Positions 57,201 through 64,000 of a stretch of 64,000 nt of DNA are shown one piece after another. This DNA comes from Solidesulfovibrio fructosivorans JJ] (lineage in GTDB: Bacteria > Desulfobacterota > Desulfovibrionia > Desulfovibrionales > Desulfovibrionaceae). A program made the translations under genes and the position numbers. The stretch's first letter is position 1. Every line of letters starts with the position of its first letter. The stretch spans positions 1-64,000 of the forward strand of contig NZ_AECZ01000013.1 in the NCBI RefSeq assembly GCF_000179555.1. Reading direction: 5' to 3'. The notes under the pieces were generated by a model, which worked only from the letters and a program-made list of their open reading frames with translations, was not told the DNA's origin and did no database searches.

Positions 57201-59686
57201 TTGAGGCGCTTTAAGCCCGGAAAGGCGGCATAGACATGGACCGGCAACTTGGCCATGCCCGTCACCCCCCGACCGCCGCCCTCGCGTACCCGGGCCGTGA
57301 CGATGGCCGTCAGCGCCGCCGGAGGATTCAGGTCGCCCGGCAGTTCAGCCGTATAGGAAGCCTTGCCGCCGGCATCCAGGTTGCCCGTTTCCTCCAGGAT
57401 TTCCGTATCCTCGAAGCTGCGTTGCGGGTCGCCGAACACGTAATCGCCAAAGCCCTTGGGGGCAAAGGCCGCCTTGATCAGCCGCACTCGGGTCTCGACC
57501 GGCAGGTCGGAACCCGGCGCGCCGAAAAGATAGCGTCCGACCACCGTGAAGGTAAGCGGCTTGCCGGCCTGGCCCGCCTGTTCGTCGGGCGTCACGGAAA
57601 CGCTGATGCGGTCGGGAACGAAATCCTCCACCTGGAAGCGGTACTGGCCGATGACCGTGTCCGCGACCACGAGGTCGATGGTGTAGGCCCCGGTGAGCGT
57701 CTGGACGGGCAGGGGCTGGCGCAGGGTGATGGCCCCCTCGGCCCCGGTCACCACGGTCTTTTCGCCAAGCTTGCGGCCCTGCGGGTCGTTTAAGCGCAGG
57801 GTCACGGGCATGGACGGCGGCAGGCCGAGCCGCGTGTCGCGCACCACGGCCAGTCCCTCAAGCGTCTCGCCCGGGCGGTAGATGTCGCGCTCGCCGTACA
57901 CGAAGGCGGTGTAGCCGGCCTCGGGCATGACCTTGCCGGAGACGTCGAGGCCGGTGGTGTCCACCTGGAAGCGGTCGTAGAGCAGGTAGCTTCTGTCCGC
58001 GCCCTTTTGCACCATGATGAGGTAGGGCCGCTTGTCGCGAAGCGTTTTGGGGCTGATTTTGGCCCGGAAAAGTCCCTTGGCGTCGGTTGTGCCCACGGCC
58101 AGTTCCTGGTTCTGGTAGGACAGCACGCGCACGTTGGCTTCGGCCATGGGAGCCAGTGTGGAATAGGACGACGTCCAGACGAGCAGGTCGCCAAGCCCCT
58201 GCTTGGCCACGATGCCGATATCGGTGATGAGCACGTAGCGCTGGAAGCCCTGGAACTTGCCGGGCACGTTCACGGCCACGCGGTACAGCCCCGGCTCATG
58301 CCCCTGGATGTATTTCTCCAGGTTGACCGGCGTGAGCACAGCGGCATTGCTTTTATAGCGCAGGGGAACACGGCCGCTGTAGATGCGGTCGCCCAGGCTG
58401 CCGTTGACCGCGCCGCCGCCGGACTCGTCGTCGAAGACGGAGTAGTCCATGGAAAAAAGCGGAAACAGGTTGTTGTAATAGACGCGGTCCACGGAAAGCT
58501 CGGCCGCGTTGGTGTTGATGCTCTTGATGGCCAGATTCTTGTAGCCGTTTTTGGACAGGAAAATACCCTGGTCCCGGAAATCCACGGACGGTTCCAGGTC
58601 GGGGATGCGCACCGTGCGGGAAAACTTCGCCTCAAGCACCGCGCCATCGGCCGCGACAAGTCCCTTGTCCACGGTCACGACGTACTCGCGTCCCGGCTCG
58701 AAGGCGCCACTTATGACCAGATCCGCGCCGTCGGCGCTCAGGTTCGTTTCCAGCGACGGCTCGATCCGGATGTGCCCGGCGGTCAGGTCGTTGGCCTCGA
58801 TGGGCGTGGACAGGATCAGCCGCAGGGTGGCCGCGCCTTCCTCGGCGTCGGCCTTGATCCGCCGCAGGCGCAGATGCGGGTCCAGGGTCACCGGGATGAC
58901 GGCCACGGCTTCGGTGGCAAGCTCGATGTCGCCCTTTTGGGGACGCAGGCCCGGCGTCACGACAATCTTGACGTCGCGCTGCTCGGCCGTTTTGACGATG
59001 GGTTCGGACACGAAACCGATTTTCTTGCTGGTGTACGTGGTGGTCAGGGCAACGGACACGGGCTTTTTCGGATCGCGGGGATCGATCAGGGAAATGTGGT
59101 CGGCCAGGGCCTTGGGATCGACGGCGCGGTTGAAGGCCGCCTCTCCCCGGACCACGACCATGGCCCCGCCCTCGGGCGCGGGTTCCAGATGGCCCGTCAG
59201 GCGCGCCACCTCGAAGGAGCCGTAGGACGCCTTCCAGACGTCCTGGCCGGCAAGCTCCTGGGGCGCGGCCAGAAAATTCTTGCCGGAAAGGGTGAAGGTG
59301 TAGGTCCGGGCCTGGGCGAAGCCGTCTGTGGGCGCGAAACGCAGCATGTACGGGGAAACCCAGGTCCAGGTGCCGGACAGGGGGGGCTCGACGGTTGCCG
59401 GGGCGGTCGACAGGACGGTTCCTTCCTTGGCTCCGGCCACGGGACGGTCGAAAGCCACCAGCACGTAACGACCGCGTTCCGGGTCCATGCCGAGACCGGC
59501 CACACGGACGGCGTCGCTCGCGGCCGGGGCCCCGGATGCGGGTGACTGCGCGACCTGCCCCGGCTGCGGGCCTCTGGCCGGACCGCGCATCAGGAGGAAA
59601 AATTCCCCCAAGGCGATGCACAGGAGCACCACGATGATGATGTTTTTCACGTTGGCGCGGTGGTCGCCGGGGGTCTTTTCGTTCAT
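54218..59686 (-). CDS. Bacterial alpha-2-macroglobulin family protein (thioester type)
   Basis: A 1822-residue periplasmic protein anchored by one N-terminal helix (VKNIIIVVLLCIALGEFFLL) without a lipobox. It has many Ig-like MG repeats, a bait region and a thioester site GYPYGCLEQ near residue 1360, which is intact, then the alpha/alpha-toroid domain and a C-terminal receptor-like part (PAGLEVENPRL). Such proteins trap proteases that enter the periplasm. The usual partner, penicillin-binding protein 1c, is missing; the downstream neighbour is the PilT-like ATPase. GGGAGG lies upstream of the ATG at 59686. Confidence 0.93.
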   Translation of the reverse strand: MNEKTPGDHRANVKNIIIVVLLCIALGEFFLLMRGPARGPQPGQVAQSPASGAPAASDAVRVAGLGMDPERGRYVLVAFDRPVAGAKEGTVLSTAPATVEPPLSGTWTWVSPYMLRFAPTDGFAQARTYTFTLSGKNFLAAPQELAGQDVWKASYGSFEVARLTGHLEPAPEGGAMVVVRGEAAFNRAVDPKALADHISLIDPRDPKKPVSVALTTTYTSKKIGFVSEPIVKTAEQRDVKIVVTPGLRPQKGDIELATEAVAVIPVTLDPHLRLRRIKADAEEGAATLRLILSTPIEANDLTAGHIRIEPSLETNLSADGADLVISGAFEPGREYVVTVDKGLVAADGAVLEAKFSRTVRIPDLEPSVDFRDQGIFLSKNGYKNLAIKSINTNAAELSVDRVYYNNLFPLFSMDYSVFDDESGGGAVNGSLGDRIYSGRVPLRYKSNAAVLTPVNLEKYIQGHEPGLYRVAVNVPGKFQGFQRYVLITDIGIVAKQGLGDLLVWTSSYSTLAPMAEANVRVLSYQNQELAVGTTDAKGLFRAKISPKTLRDKRPYLIMVQKGADRSYLLYDRFQVDTTGLDVSGKVMPEAGYTAFVYGERDIYRPGETLEGLAVVRDTRLGLPPSMPVTLRLNDPQGRKLGEKTVVTGAEGAITLRQPLPVQTLTGAYTIDLVVADTVIGQYRFQVEDFVPDRISVSVTPDEQAGQAGKPLTFTVVGRYLFGAPGSDLPVETRVRLIKAAFAPKGFGDYVFGDPQRSFEDTEILEETGNLDAGGKASYTAELPGDLNPPAALTAIVTARVREGGGRGVTGMAKLPVHVYAAFPGLKRLKSDATVPGKPVRFEYVVVTPEGKPTPAKGLTATLYRDRWQTVLRKGPDGSFKYESVRDPRTVDVKTVDAPNGKGAVEFTPPSFGSYRLTLADSESGAASQLEFYAGGFGYSPWAVENPARLELVPDKTEYASGETARFQVRAPFAGKLLVTVEGSDVHDVQILDLAGNTGQIEVPVKAAYMPGVYVTATLVRKAASVTADTPSRAYGAAPMFVDRASGRLPLTIAAPEAMRPNGKLTAEVSAPPGSLVTVAAVDEGILQLIAQKTPDPFAAFYAKRQLQVETYDTFSLLLPEVPPLMGKALAGGGDGMDDLSNFVRTQSPARRTVAYWSGPVAVGPTGKAQVSFDIPEFQGQVRLMAVGVSGRRFAGTEAKTLVKSPLVLLPSFPRFLSFGDAAKIPVTVRNDTGKAGSFVVRLSANGPVTVADSSRNVTIASGGTATVEFPVTVGNAEGVAAFDVAVSGGGESSADTAQVAVRSPLPPRTTVRSGALETAELTVPNLASGEFLPGTARIDVTVGRFPLIRFTGNLKSLLGYPYGCLEQTVSRAFPLLYFADLAQAMAPGAFTSATPQGMVQSAIRRVTGMQLYNGGFSMWPGGGEPQAWMSLYAADFLAEAGRAGYPVDQGVLSQALAFAGETGRETDLSKPAGLTLAAYALYVQAKAGRADIGAMDNLRDSQAKKLPAEARGLLGAAYAAVGNTRTADMLLSGPVPTGEPHKETGGNLGSTLRDKALFLSALLDAVPADPRIVSLAEDVGRLLEGEPYPSTQENAFALLALGKFYARQKAKPPFSGVLYAGSGVLSDFSSDKVLSLHGLPQSGDLRFVVKQGFTPGACAYSVRTRAIPTKAAYAPQATGLAIDRTYLTRDGQPVNLDAVPQGALIVVKFSVRATAGPISNVVLENLLPAGLEVENPRLSTTERLPWMEADEKTDAGYLDMRDDRTLLFTDLPDDKWHTYYALLRAVTPGSFIVPPAQAEAMYAPELRASGDLSRLTITTPTN

Positions 59687-59811
59687 GCCGTCCTCCCGTC
59701 TATCCACTCATACCCATGCGTCGTTTTTTTTCAACCATATGCCGGGGAACTTATTCGGTTGCAAAATAAATCCTGTCTGTTACCGAAAGCCATGCCCGCC
59801 AAGGAGGTCCC

Positions 59812-60681
59812 ATGCGTCGATTGCATTGCACCCTTTTGACCCTCAGCCTTTTCGTCAGCGGCCTCTGCTGCGCTCCGGCCCTGGCCGTCACCGCCCAGGA
59901 AACCGGAAAGAAAACACTATATGGAATGTTCAAGCAGACCCCGGAAGGCGGCATCGTTTTCCTCGATCCGCAAGAGACGGGCGTGGTCTACCTGCCCTTC
60001 GACGCGTCGTCCATCATGAGCGGCTATCTGGATATACAGGTGCAGGTCAAAGGCGAGATACGCGATGCCTTCAACCGCAACGGCAAGACGTATCGTATGC
60101 TGACCGTCAGCGACATCCATCCCATGACGGCGGAGTACGGATCGACGACAACACAGTCCGGACGACACTTCGGCCTGCCCGGCACCGAGACGGCCGACGT
60201 GCACGCCTATCAAAACAGGACCTGCTACGTGTACGACCGCTATGCGGTGCTCGAGACCCTGGCGGATTATTCCAACGGCCATACGTTGCGGGTGGTGACG
60301 CGCACGGCCGCCGACAATCCCTCGGCCGTGTGCGAAAACCTGCAAGGCACGCCGCTTTTCGAGATCCCGAACGGCGGGGAGTTTACTTTCGCCGGCCTGT
60401 CGGGCGACACGCTCTTCGTGGAAAACGGCAAGCCCAGCGCCCTGCACGGGCTCATGGCCGTCAACCTGGCCCGGCAAAAACAAACCCTCGACGCCACCGT
60501 CCTGCCCGGCGCGGCAGTGAGCAAGGGAACTCTCCACTACACGGAAAAATTCAAGGCGCTCAAATCCTGCCCGGCCGGCACTACGCCCATGCACAAGATG
60601 TCCCTCGACCTGGCCAACGGAAGGACACAAAGTTTGGGAAGTGGGTTTTGCAAGGCGTCGGGGGAGGGGACCCCTTTTTGA
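59812..60681 (+). CDS. Secreted protein of unknown function ending inside a repeat
   Basis: A 289-residue protein with a signal peptide (cleavage near PALAVTA). The mature part contains VVYLPFDASSIMSGYLDIQV and four or more cysteines. GGAGG precedes the ATG. Its last codons (the tail GEGTPF) and TGA stop are provided by the palindromic repeat copy 7. Divergent from the alpha-2-macroglobulin gene, 125 bp apart. Not recognised. Confidence 0.65.
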   Translation: MRRLHCTLLTLSLFVSGLCCAPALAVTAQETGKKTLYGMFKQTPEGGIVFLDPQETGVVYLPFDASSIMSGYLDIQVQVKGEIRDAFNRNGKTYRMLTVSDIHPMTAEYGSTTTQSGRHFGLPGTETADVHAYQNRTCYVYDRYAVLETLADYSNGHTLRVVTRTAADNPSAVCENLQGTPLFEIPNGGEFTFAGLSGDTLFVENGKPSALHGLMAVNLARQKQTLDATVLPGAAVSKGTLHYTEKFKALKSCPAGTTPMHKMSLDLANGRTQSLGSGFCKASGEGTPF

Positions 60682-60703
60682 AAAAAGGGGTCCCCTCCCC
60701 CGA
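60658..60703. repeat. Palindromic repeat, copy 7 (variant B)
   Basis: Stem TCGGGGGAGGGGACCCC pairing with its inverse around TTTTTGAAAAAA, 46 bp. It is a variant of the B palindrome; no A partner is seen. It overlaps the 3' end of the 59812 gene. Confidence 0.75.
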
Positions 60704-61013
60704 ACCCCCTCCCTCCTCAAAAAATTTTCAATGGGGGTGGATAAAGGGGCTTTTCATTTTCGCCCCGCAGGGGCGACGGCGTGGTGGCGGCGGAATTTGG
60801 CCGGGACGAGCTTGTCGCGAAGCGACATGCAGCGTCCCGGCAAATTGCGCCGCCATCTTGTTCCATCCGCCTGGGCGTCAGCCAGCCAGGCCTTAACCCG
60901 ACCAGAGCCGAGAAGGGGGGACCGGGGGGCCCGTGGCCTCCCGGCGGGGTCTGGGGCAGAGCCCCAGCCGCCTTTGCCTTTGCCTTTGCCTTTCCCTTCG
61001 CCCAGCCTAACCG
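60682..61013. other. 330-bp gap with simple repeats
   Basis: Contains the rest of repeat copy 7, a GGGTCTGGGGCAGAGCCCC-type inverted element around 60946-60966 and four GCCTTT units (60970-60993). No supported gene. Confidence 0.5.
60970..60993. repeat. GCCTTT tandem repeat, four copies
   Basis: Four exact 6-bp units just beyond the stop codon of the flippase gene (minus strand). Confidence 0.85.
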
Positions 61014-62234
61014 CTACTCGCCGGCCTTCGCCGCAAAGCCCTTCCTAACGAAGGACAGGGCGAGGCCGGCGCAGAGAGCGGCTTCGGTGGCGATGGTGGC
61101 CAGGGCCGCGCCTTTGGCGGCGAGCAGCGGAATGAGCAGCAGGTTGAGGCCGATGTTGAGGACGGCGGCGATGATGGTGACGCCGGCGTAGTAGCGTTCG
61201 CGGCCGAGGGCGACGAGGGCCTGGGTGAGGACGTAATTGGGGAGGATGAAGGGCAGGGAGGCGAGCAGCCAGGCGAGCAGCGGAATGGCTTCGGCGTATT
61301 TGTGGCCGAAGGCCAGGGTGAGGATGAAGGGGCCAAGGAGAAGCCCGCCGATGGTGGCGGCCGCCGACAGGCCGATCATGACGGCGAGCATGAGGGTAAA
61401 GGAGCGCTTGAAGGCCTGGGCGTTGTCCAGGGAGACGCGCAGCTTGCGGAAAAAGATGTGGGCCAGCGGCGTGGCCAGCATGATGACGCCTTCGATGAGG
61501 CGGTAGGCGGCGGCGTAGTTGCCGACTTCGGCCGGGTCCGGGGTGAGCAGGCGCAGCAGCACGATATCGCAGCGAAAATAGATGGCCGTGGCGGCGGAGA
61601 TGCACAGAAAGGCCAAGCAGGGGGCGTAGATGTCGCGGCTGACGGTCAGACGCGGCCGTACGGCCAGCGGCTTGGCGAAGGGCGCGGCCAGGGCGACGGC
61701 CTGGCCGATGAGCAGGCCGAGGAAGATGGCGGTGGGGCCGGGGGACGGCACCAGCAGGGCGAGGCCGGCGCAGACGGCGGTGGCGGTGCGGGTGACGGCG
61801 CGCCAGACGGCCTCGGCGGCGAAATTGTTATGGCCCTTGAGGTGGGCGGAGACCAGGGCGGCGGCGGTGAAAAGGGCGTAGTAGAGCACGGCCGCGCCCA
61901 GGGACAGGCGTTCGCCCCGGGAAAAAAGGGGCAGCAGGCACAGGCCGAAAAGGGTGGTGGCGGCCAGATGCCCTATGGCCAGGGACATGAGCGGCGGCCG
62001 ACCGGTGGACGTCACGAGTCCGGCCTTGGCGGTTTCGCGAAAGATGAGCGTGGTGAAGCCGCCGTCCTGAAGGATGGCGAACAGCGAGGCCAGGGTGAGG
62101 ATGTAGGTGTATTGGCCGAAGCCTGCCGGCCCCAGGACGCGGCCGAGCAGAAAGGTCAGGCCCACGGAGACGGCGGCGGCGTAGAGCGTGGCCGCCCACT
62201 GGCTGGACAGGGCTTTGGCCAGGGCGCGGCTCAT
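61014..62234 (-). CDS. Polysaccharide flippase (Wzx/MOP superfamily)
   Basis: A 406-residue membrane protein with about 12 segments, typical of lipid-linked oligosaccharide flippases (LTFLLGRVLGPAGFGQYTY near the start, YRLIEGVIMLATPLAHIFF, LPNYVLTQALVALGRERYY). The ATG at 62234 overlaps the gmhB stop by 4 bp. Together with gmhB and the gene before it, it suggests surface-glycan assembly. Confidence 0.83.
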   Translation of the reverse strand: MSRALAKALSSQWAATLYAAAVSVGLTFLLGRVLGPAGFGQYTYILTLASLFAILQDGGFTTLIFRETAKAGLVTSTGRPPLMSLAIGHLAATTLFGLCLLPLFSRGERLSLGAAVLYYALFTAAALVSAHLKGHNNFAAEAVWRAVTRTATAVCAGLALLVPSPGPTAIFLGLLIGQAVALAAPFAKPLAVRPRLTVSRDIYAPCLAFLCISAATAIYFRCDIVLLRLLTPDPAEVGNYAAAYRLIEGVIMLATPLAHIFFRKLRVSLDNAQAFKRSFTLMLAVMIGLSAAATIGGLLLGPFILTLAFGHKYAEAIPLLAWLLASLPFILPNYVLTQALVALGRERYYAGVTIIAAVLNIGLNLLLIPLLAAKGAALATIATEAALCAGLALSFVRKGFAAKAGE

Positions 62235-62851
62235 GGGCGGGGCGTCCCGGCCGTTTCCGCCTCGAGAAGAAAGGCCACGGCGGCGGGCAGGTCGCGGGCC
62301 AGGACATGGGGCCAGCCGGGTTGACGCTCGGCCAGGACCCAAATGTCGCCGGAAAGGTGCGGCAGCTCGAGTTTTGCGGCATCCCGCCTGCCATGGCCGG
62401 TCATGACGAGGATGGTGACGGCCGCGCCGAAGGCCAGTCCGAAGGCGATGTCCGAGGCGGCGTCGCCGATCATGGCCGTGGCGGCCGGGTCAAGGCCGTG
62501 GCGGGCGGAGAGGGCCTCGAACAGGCCCGTGGCCGGCTTGCGGCAGGCGCAATTGTCGGTCGGCGCATGGGGGCAGAAGGCCGTTTCGGTAATTTTCGCG
62601 CCAAAGGGGACAAGGAGGTCCACCAGGCGCTTTTGGACTGCCTGGAAATGCGTTTGGGTATAATACCCCCGGCCGATGCCGGACTGGTTGGTGACGCAAA
62701 AAAGCCGCTTTCCGGCGCGGGAGAGCCGTCCCAGGGCTTCGCCGCCGCCGGGGACGAGCGCCACGCCGTCCGGATCGCGGAGATAGTGGCGCTCCTCGAT
62801 GATGGTGCCGTCCCGATCGAGGAGCACGTCGCGGATGGTGGGCGGCGCCAT
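62231..62851 (-). CDS. gmhB: D-glycero-beta-D-manno-heptose-1,7-bisphosphate 7-phosphatase
   Basis: A 206-residue HAD phosphatase. Motif I is LLDRDGTII, motif II VTNQSGIGRG, and zinc ligands are in CPHAPTDNCACRKPATG. GmhB removes the 7-phosphate in ADP-heptose synthesis for LPS core; histidinol-phosphate-type relatives look similar. Overlaps both neighbours by 1-4 bp, so it is part of one operon. Confidence 0.85.
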   Translation of the reverse strand: MAPPTIRDVLLDRDGTIIEERHYLRDPDGVALVPGGGEALGRLSRAGKRLFCVTNQSGIGRGYYTQTHFQAVQKRLVDLLVPFGAKITETAFCPHAPTDNCACRKPATGLFEALSARHGLDPAATAMIGDAASDIAFGLAFGAAVTILVMTGHGRRDAAKLELPHLSGDIWVLAERQPGWPHVLARDLPAAVAFLLEAETAGTPRP

Positions 62852-64000
62852 CAGAAATCGTCCTGCAGGCCCGGCAGATACGGCTGGGGCCGGGGCGAGA
62901 GGAAAAGAGACAGGGGCGCGCCGGCGTTGTCTTCGAGCTTGAGCGGGAAGGTCAGGGCGCTTTCGGTCAGGCCGGGGAACTTGGACGCGTCGAGCACGGC
63001 CTCGATGCGCATGCGTGTCGCGTCGCGGGACCAGAGTTGCGCGCCCTGGCTGGAGAGGTCGAAGCGCACGAAGCCGTTGTTGATGGGGCGGCGAAAGCGC
63101 ATGACCGACACGCGCCGCACCATGAGTCCCTGCCACAGCCCGGAACGGTCGCTGCGCAGGGTGTCCAGGGGCCTGAAATGGGTTCCGTCCGGGGAGAAGG
63201 ACACGGTGACCGTGTTCTTGCCGGCCTTGTCCGCGAACACGCGGGGATAGGACAGGATGCGCAGGGTCTTTATCGGATAGGCGGAACTGATGGGCACGGT
63301 GACCGAGCAGGGGCCCGGGGCTTTGCAGGACAGGCAGTCCTCGCCGTCGTTCTTGCGAATGTTCCAGGCCAGCGGAAAGGCGGCCAGGGCGTCCTTCTCC
63401 CGGGCGAAGCTCGGTTCGAAGCGCAGCACGCCGACGCCGTCCTTGCCGAGGAGCAGGGTTGTCGGCGGCGGGGAGAGCACCGGCACGGTGAGCGTCGTGT
63501 CGCCGATGCGCAGCCTGGGGCGGTTTAGGATCCCGGAGAGTTTGATGGCCGGAAAGCGTCGGGGCGGCTTTTCGCCCAGGCGGGCCGTGACCGGGACGTT
63601 TTGCGCCAGGTCGACGAAGGGATCGGTCAGGGCCGGATCGTAAAAGAGGTAGGCCGGCCGGCCGTTTTCGCCAGGGATGGCAAACACGGGCTCGATGCCG
63701 GGATGGGCGGCCAGAAACGGGGCCAGGGCGCTGGCGGGATTGGCCGGGCCCTGGGGAATGTCCGGACCGGCCGGGAAAACGTAGAGCGCATCGGCGTCGA
63801 CCAGTGGTTCCCCGGGATGCCACGTGGCCAGGGCGTTGTGCCCGGCGGCGCGAACAAGGGCGTCCAGGGCCGGGCCGGGGCCGGTCGGCCGGCCGGCCAG
63901 GGTGGCGCTTGCCTCGATGCGGAAGGCTTCGATGATGCCGGGGTTGGCCACCGGGCCGTAATCCAGGCGCAGGCGGACTTTTCCGGTGTCCGATCCGATG
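62851..64000 (-). CDS. Protein of unknown function, 5' end outside the window (partial)
   Basis: The frame is open to the right edge (383 codons seen). It reads beta-rich, with repeated strands such as KTLRILSYPRVFADKAGKNT and SVMRFRRPINNGFVRFDLSS, reminiscent of carbohydrate-binding or discoidin-like modules, and a CLSCKAPGPC segment. The part visible has no signal peptide because the start is missing. Its TGA overlaps the gmhB ATG by one base. Function unknown; context suggests surface-glycan work. Confidence 0.6.
   Translation of the reverse strand, partial: IGSDTGKVRLRLDYGPVANPGIIEAFRIEASATLAGRPTGPGPALDALVRAAGHNALATWHPGEPLVDADALYVFPAGPDIPQGPANPASALAPFLAAHPGIEPVFAIPGENGRPAYLFYDPALTDPFVDLAQNVPVTARLGEKPPRRFPAIKLSGILNRPRLRIGDTTLTVPVLSPPPTTLLLGKDGVGVLRFEPSFAREKDALAAFPLAWNIRKNDGEDCLSCKAPGPCSVTVPISSAYPIKTLRILSYPRVFADKAGKNTVTVSFSPDGTHFRPLDTLRSDRSGLWQGLMVRRVSVMRFRRPINNGFVRFDLSSQGAQLWSRDATRMRIEAVLDASKFPGLTESALTFPLKLEDNAGAPLSLFLSPRPQPYLPGLQDDF

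Overview
The window is high-GC DNA, densely coding on both strands, and reads like a chromosome segment from a Desulfovibrionaceae sulfate reducer of the Solidesulfovibrio / Desulfovibrio magneticus type. The main clues are four tandem outer-membrane porins of the Desulfovibrio homotrimeric type, a DUF4416 gene, a gmk-remA(DUF370)-yicC cluster, a MucR/Ros regulator, many chemotaxis and c-di-GMP proteins, and a complex I-like Ehr operon. This assignment rests on gene content only. No phage, insertion sequence or CRISPR array was found.

Layout. 0.1-8 kb: a 3D-domain lipoprotein, tatC with very long tails, kup, an EI24-family membrane protein, a small unknown protein, and a secreted protein coupled to a Sel1-repeat/trypsin-like protease. 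8-14.6 kb: four paralogous porins, all on the minus strand, each with its own signal peptide, upstream spacer and near-identical terminator. 14.8-22.2 kb: a one-directional minus-strand cluster read mtaB, DUF4416, yicC, remA, gmk, TPR protein, HDOD protein, recJ. 22.3-26.1 kb: a small membrane protein, a degenerate EAL protein, a MucR-type regulator and purDE. 26.4-31.3 kb: two chemoreceptors whose signalling halves are almost identical. 31.9-35.9 kb: a small membrane protein, a flavodoxin/ferredoxin fusion and uvrA. 36.2-40.6 kb: a cysteine-rich unknown protein, small secreted proteins, and the queuosine genes queF and queDEC. 40.8-42.6 kb: two poorly characterised genes. 42.6-49.9 kb: a six-gene operon for a membrane-bound complex I/group-4-hydrogenase-like enzyme. 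50.1-50.3 kb: tRNA-Asp and tRNA-Val. 50.4-60.7 kb: a lipase-like hydrolase, a diguanylate cyclase, a PilT-like ATPase, a bacterial alpha-2-macroglobulin and a secreted protein. 61-64 kb: a flippase, gmhB and a partial gene, probably the edge of a surface-polysaccharide locus running off the right end.

Two things stand out. The 42.6-49.9 kb operon looks like a membrane-bound hydrogenase, but all four cysteines that would hold the NiFe centre are replaced. It therefore fits the poorly understood Ehr class, here with its ferredoxin and small subunit fused. Second, at least seven copies of a composite repeat (two different long palindromes joined by a short linker, in both orientations) sit between genes, mostly right after stop codons. 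They look like a dispersed family of double bidirectional terminators; one copy supplies the last codons and stop of the gene before it.

Putative sigma-70 promoters with 16-18 bp spacing were found before tatC, the 6.0 kb gene, the EAL gene, the MucR gene, queD, the Ehr operon and the tRNAs.
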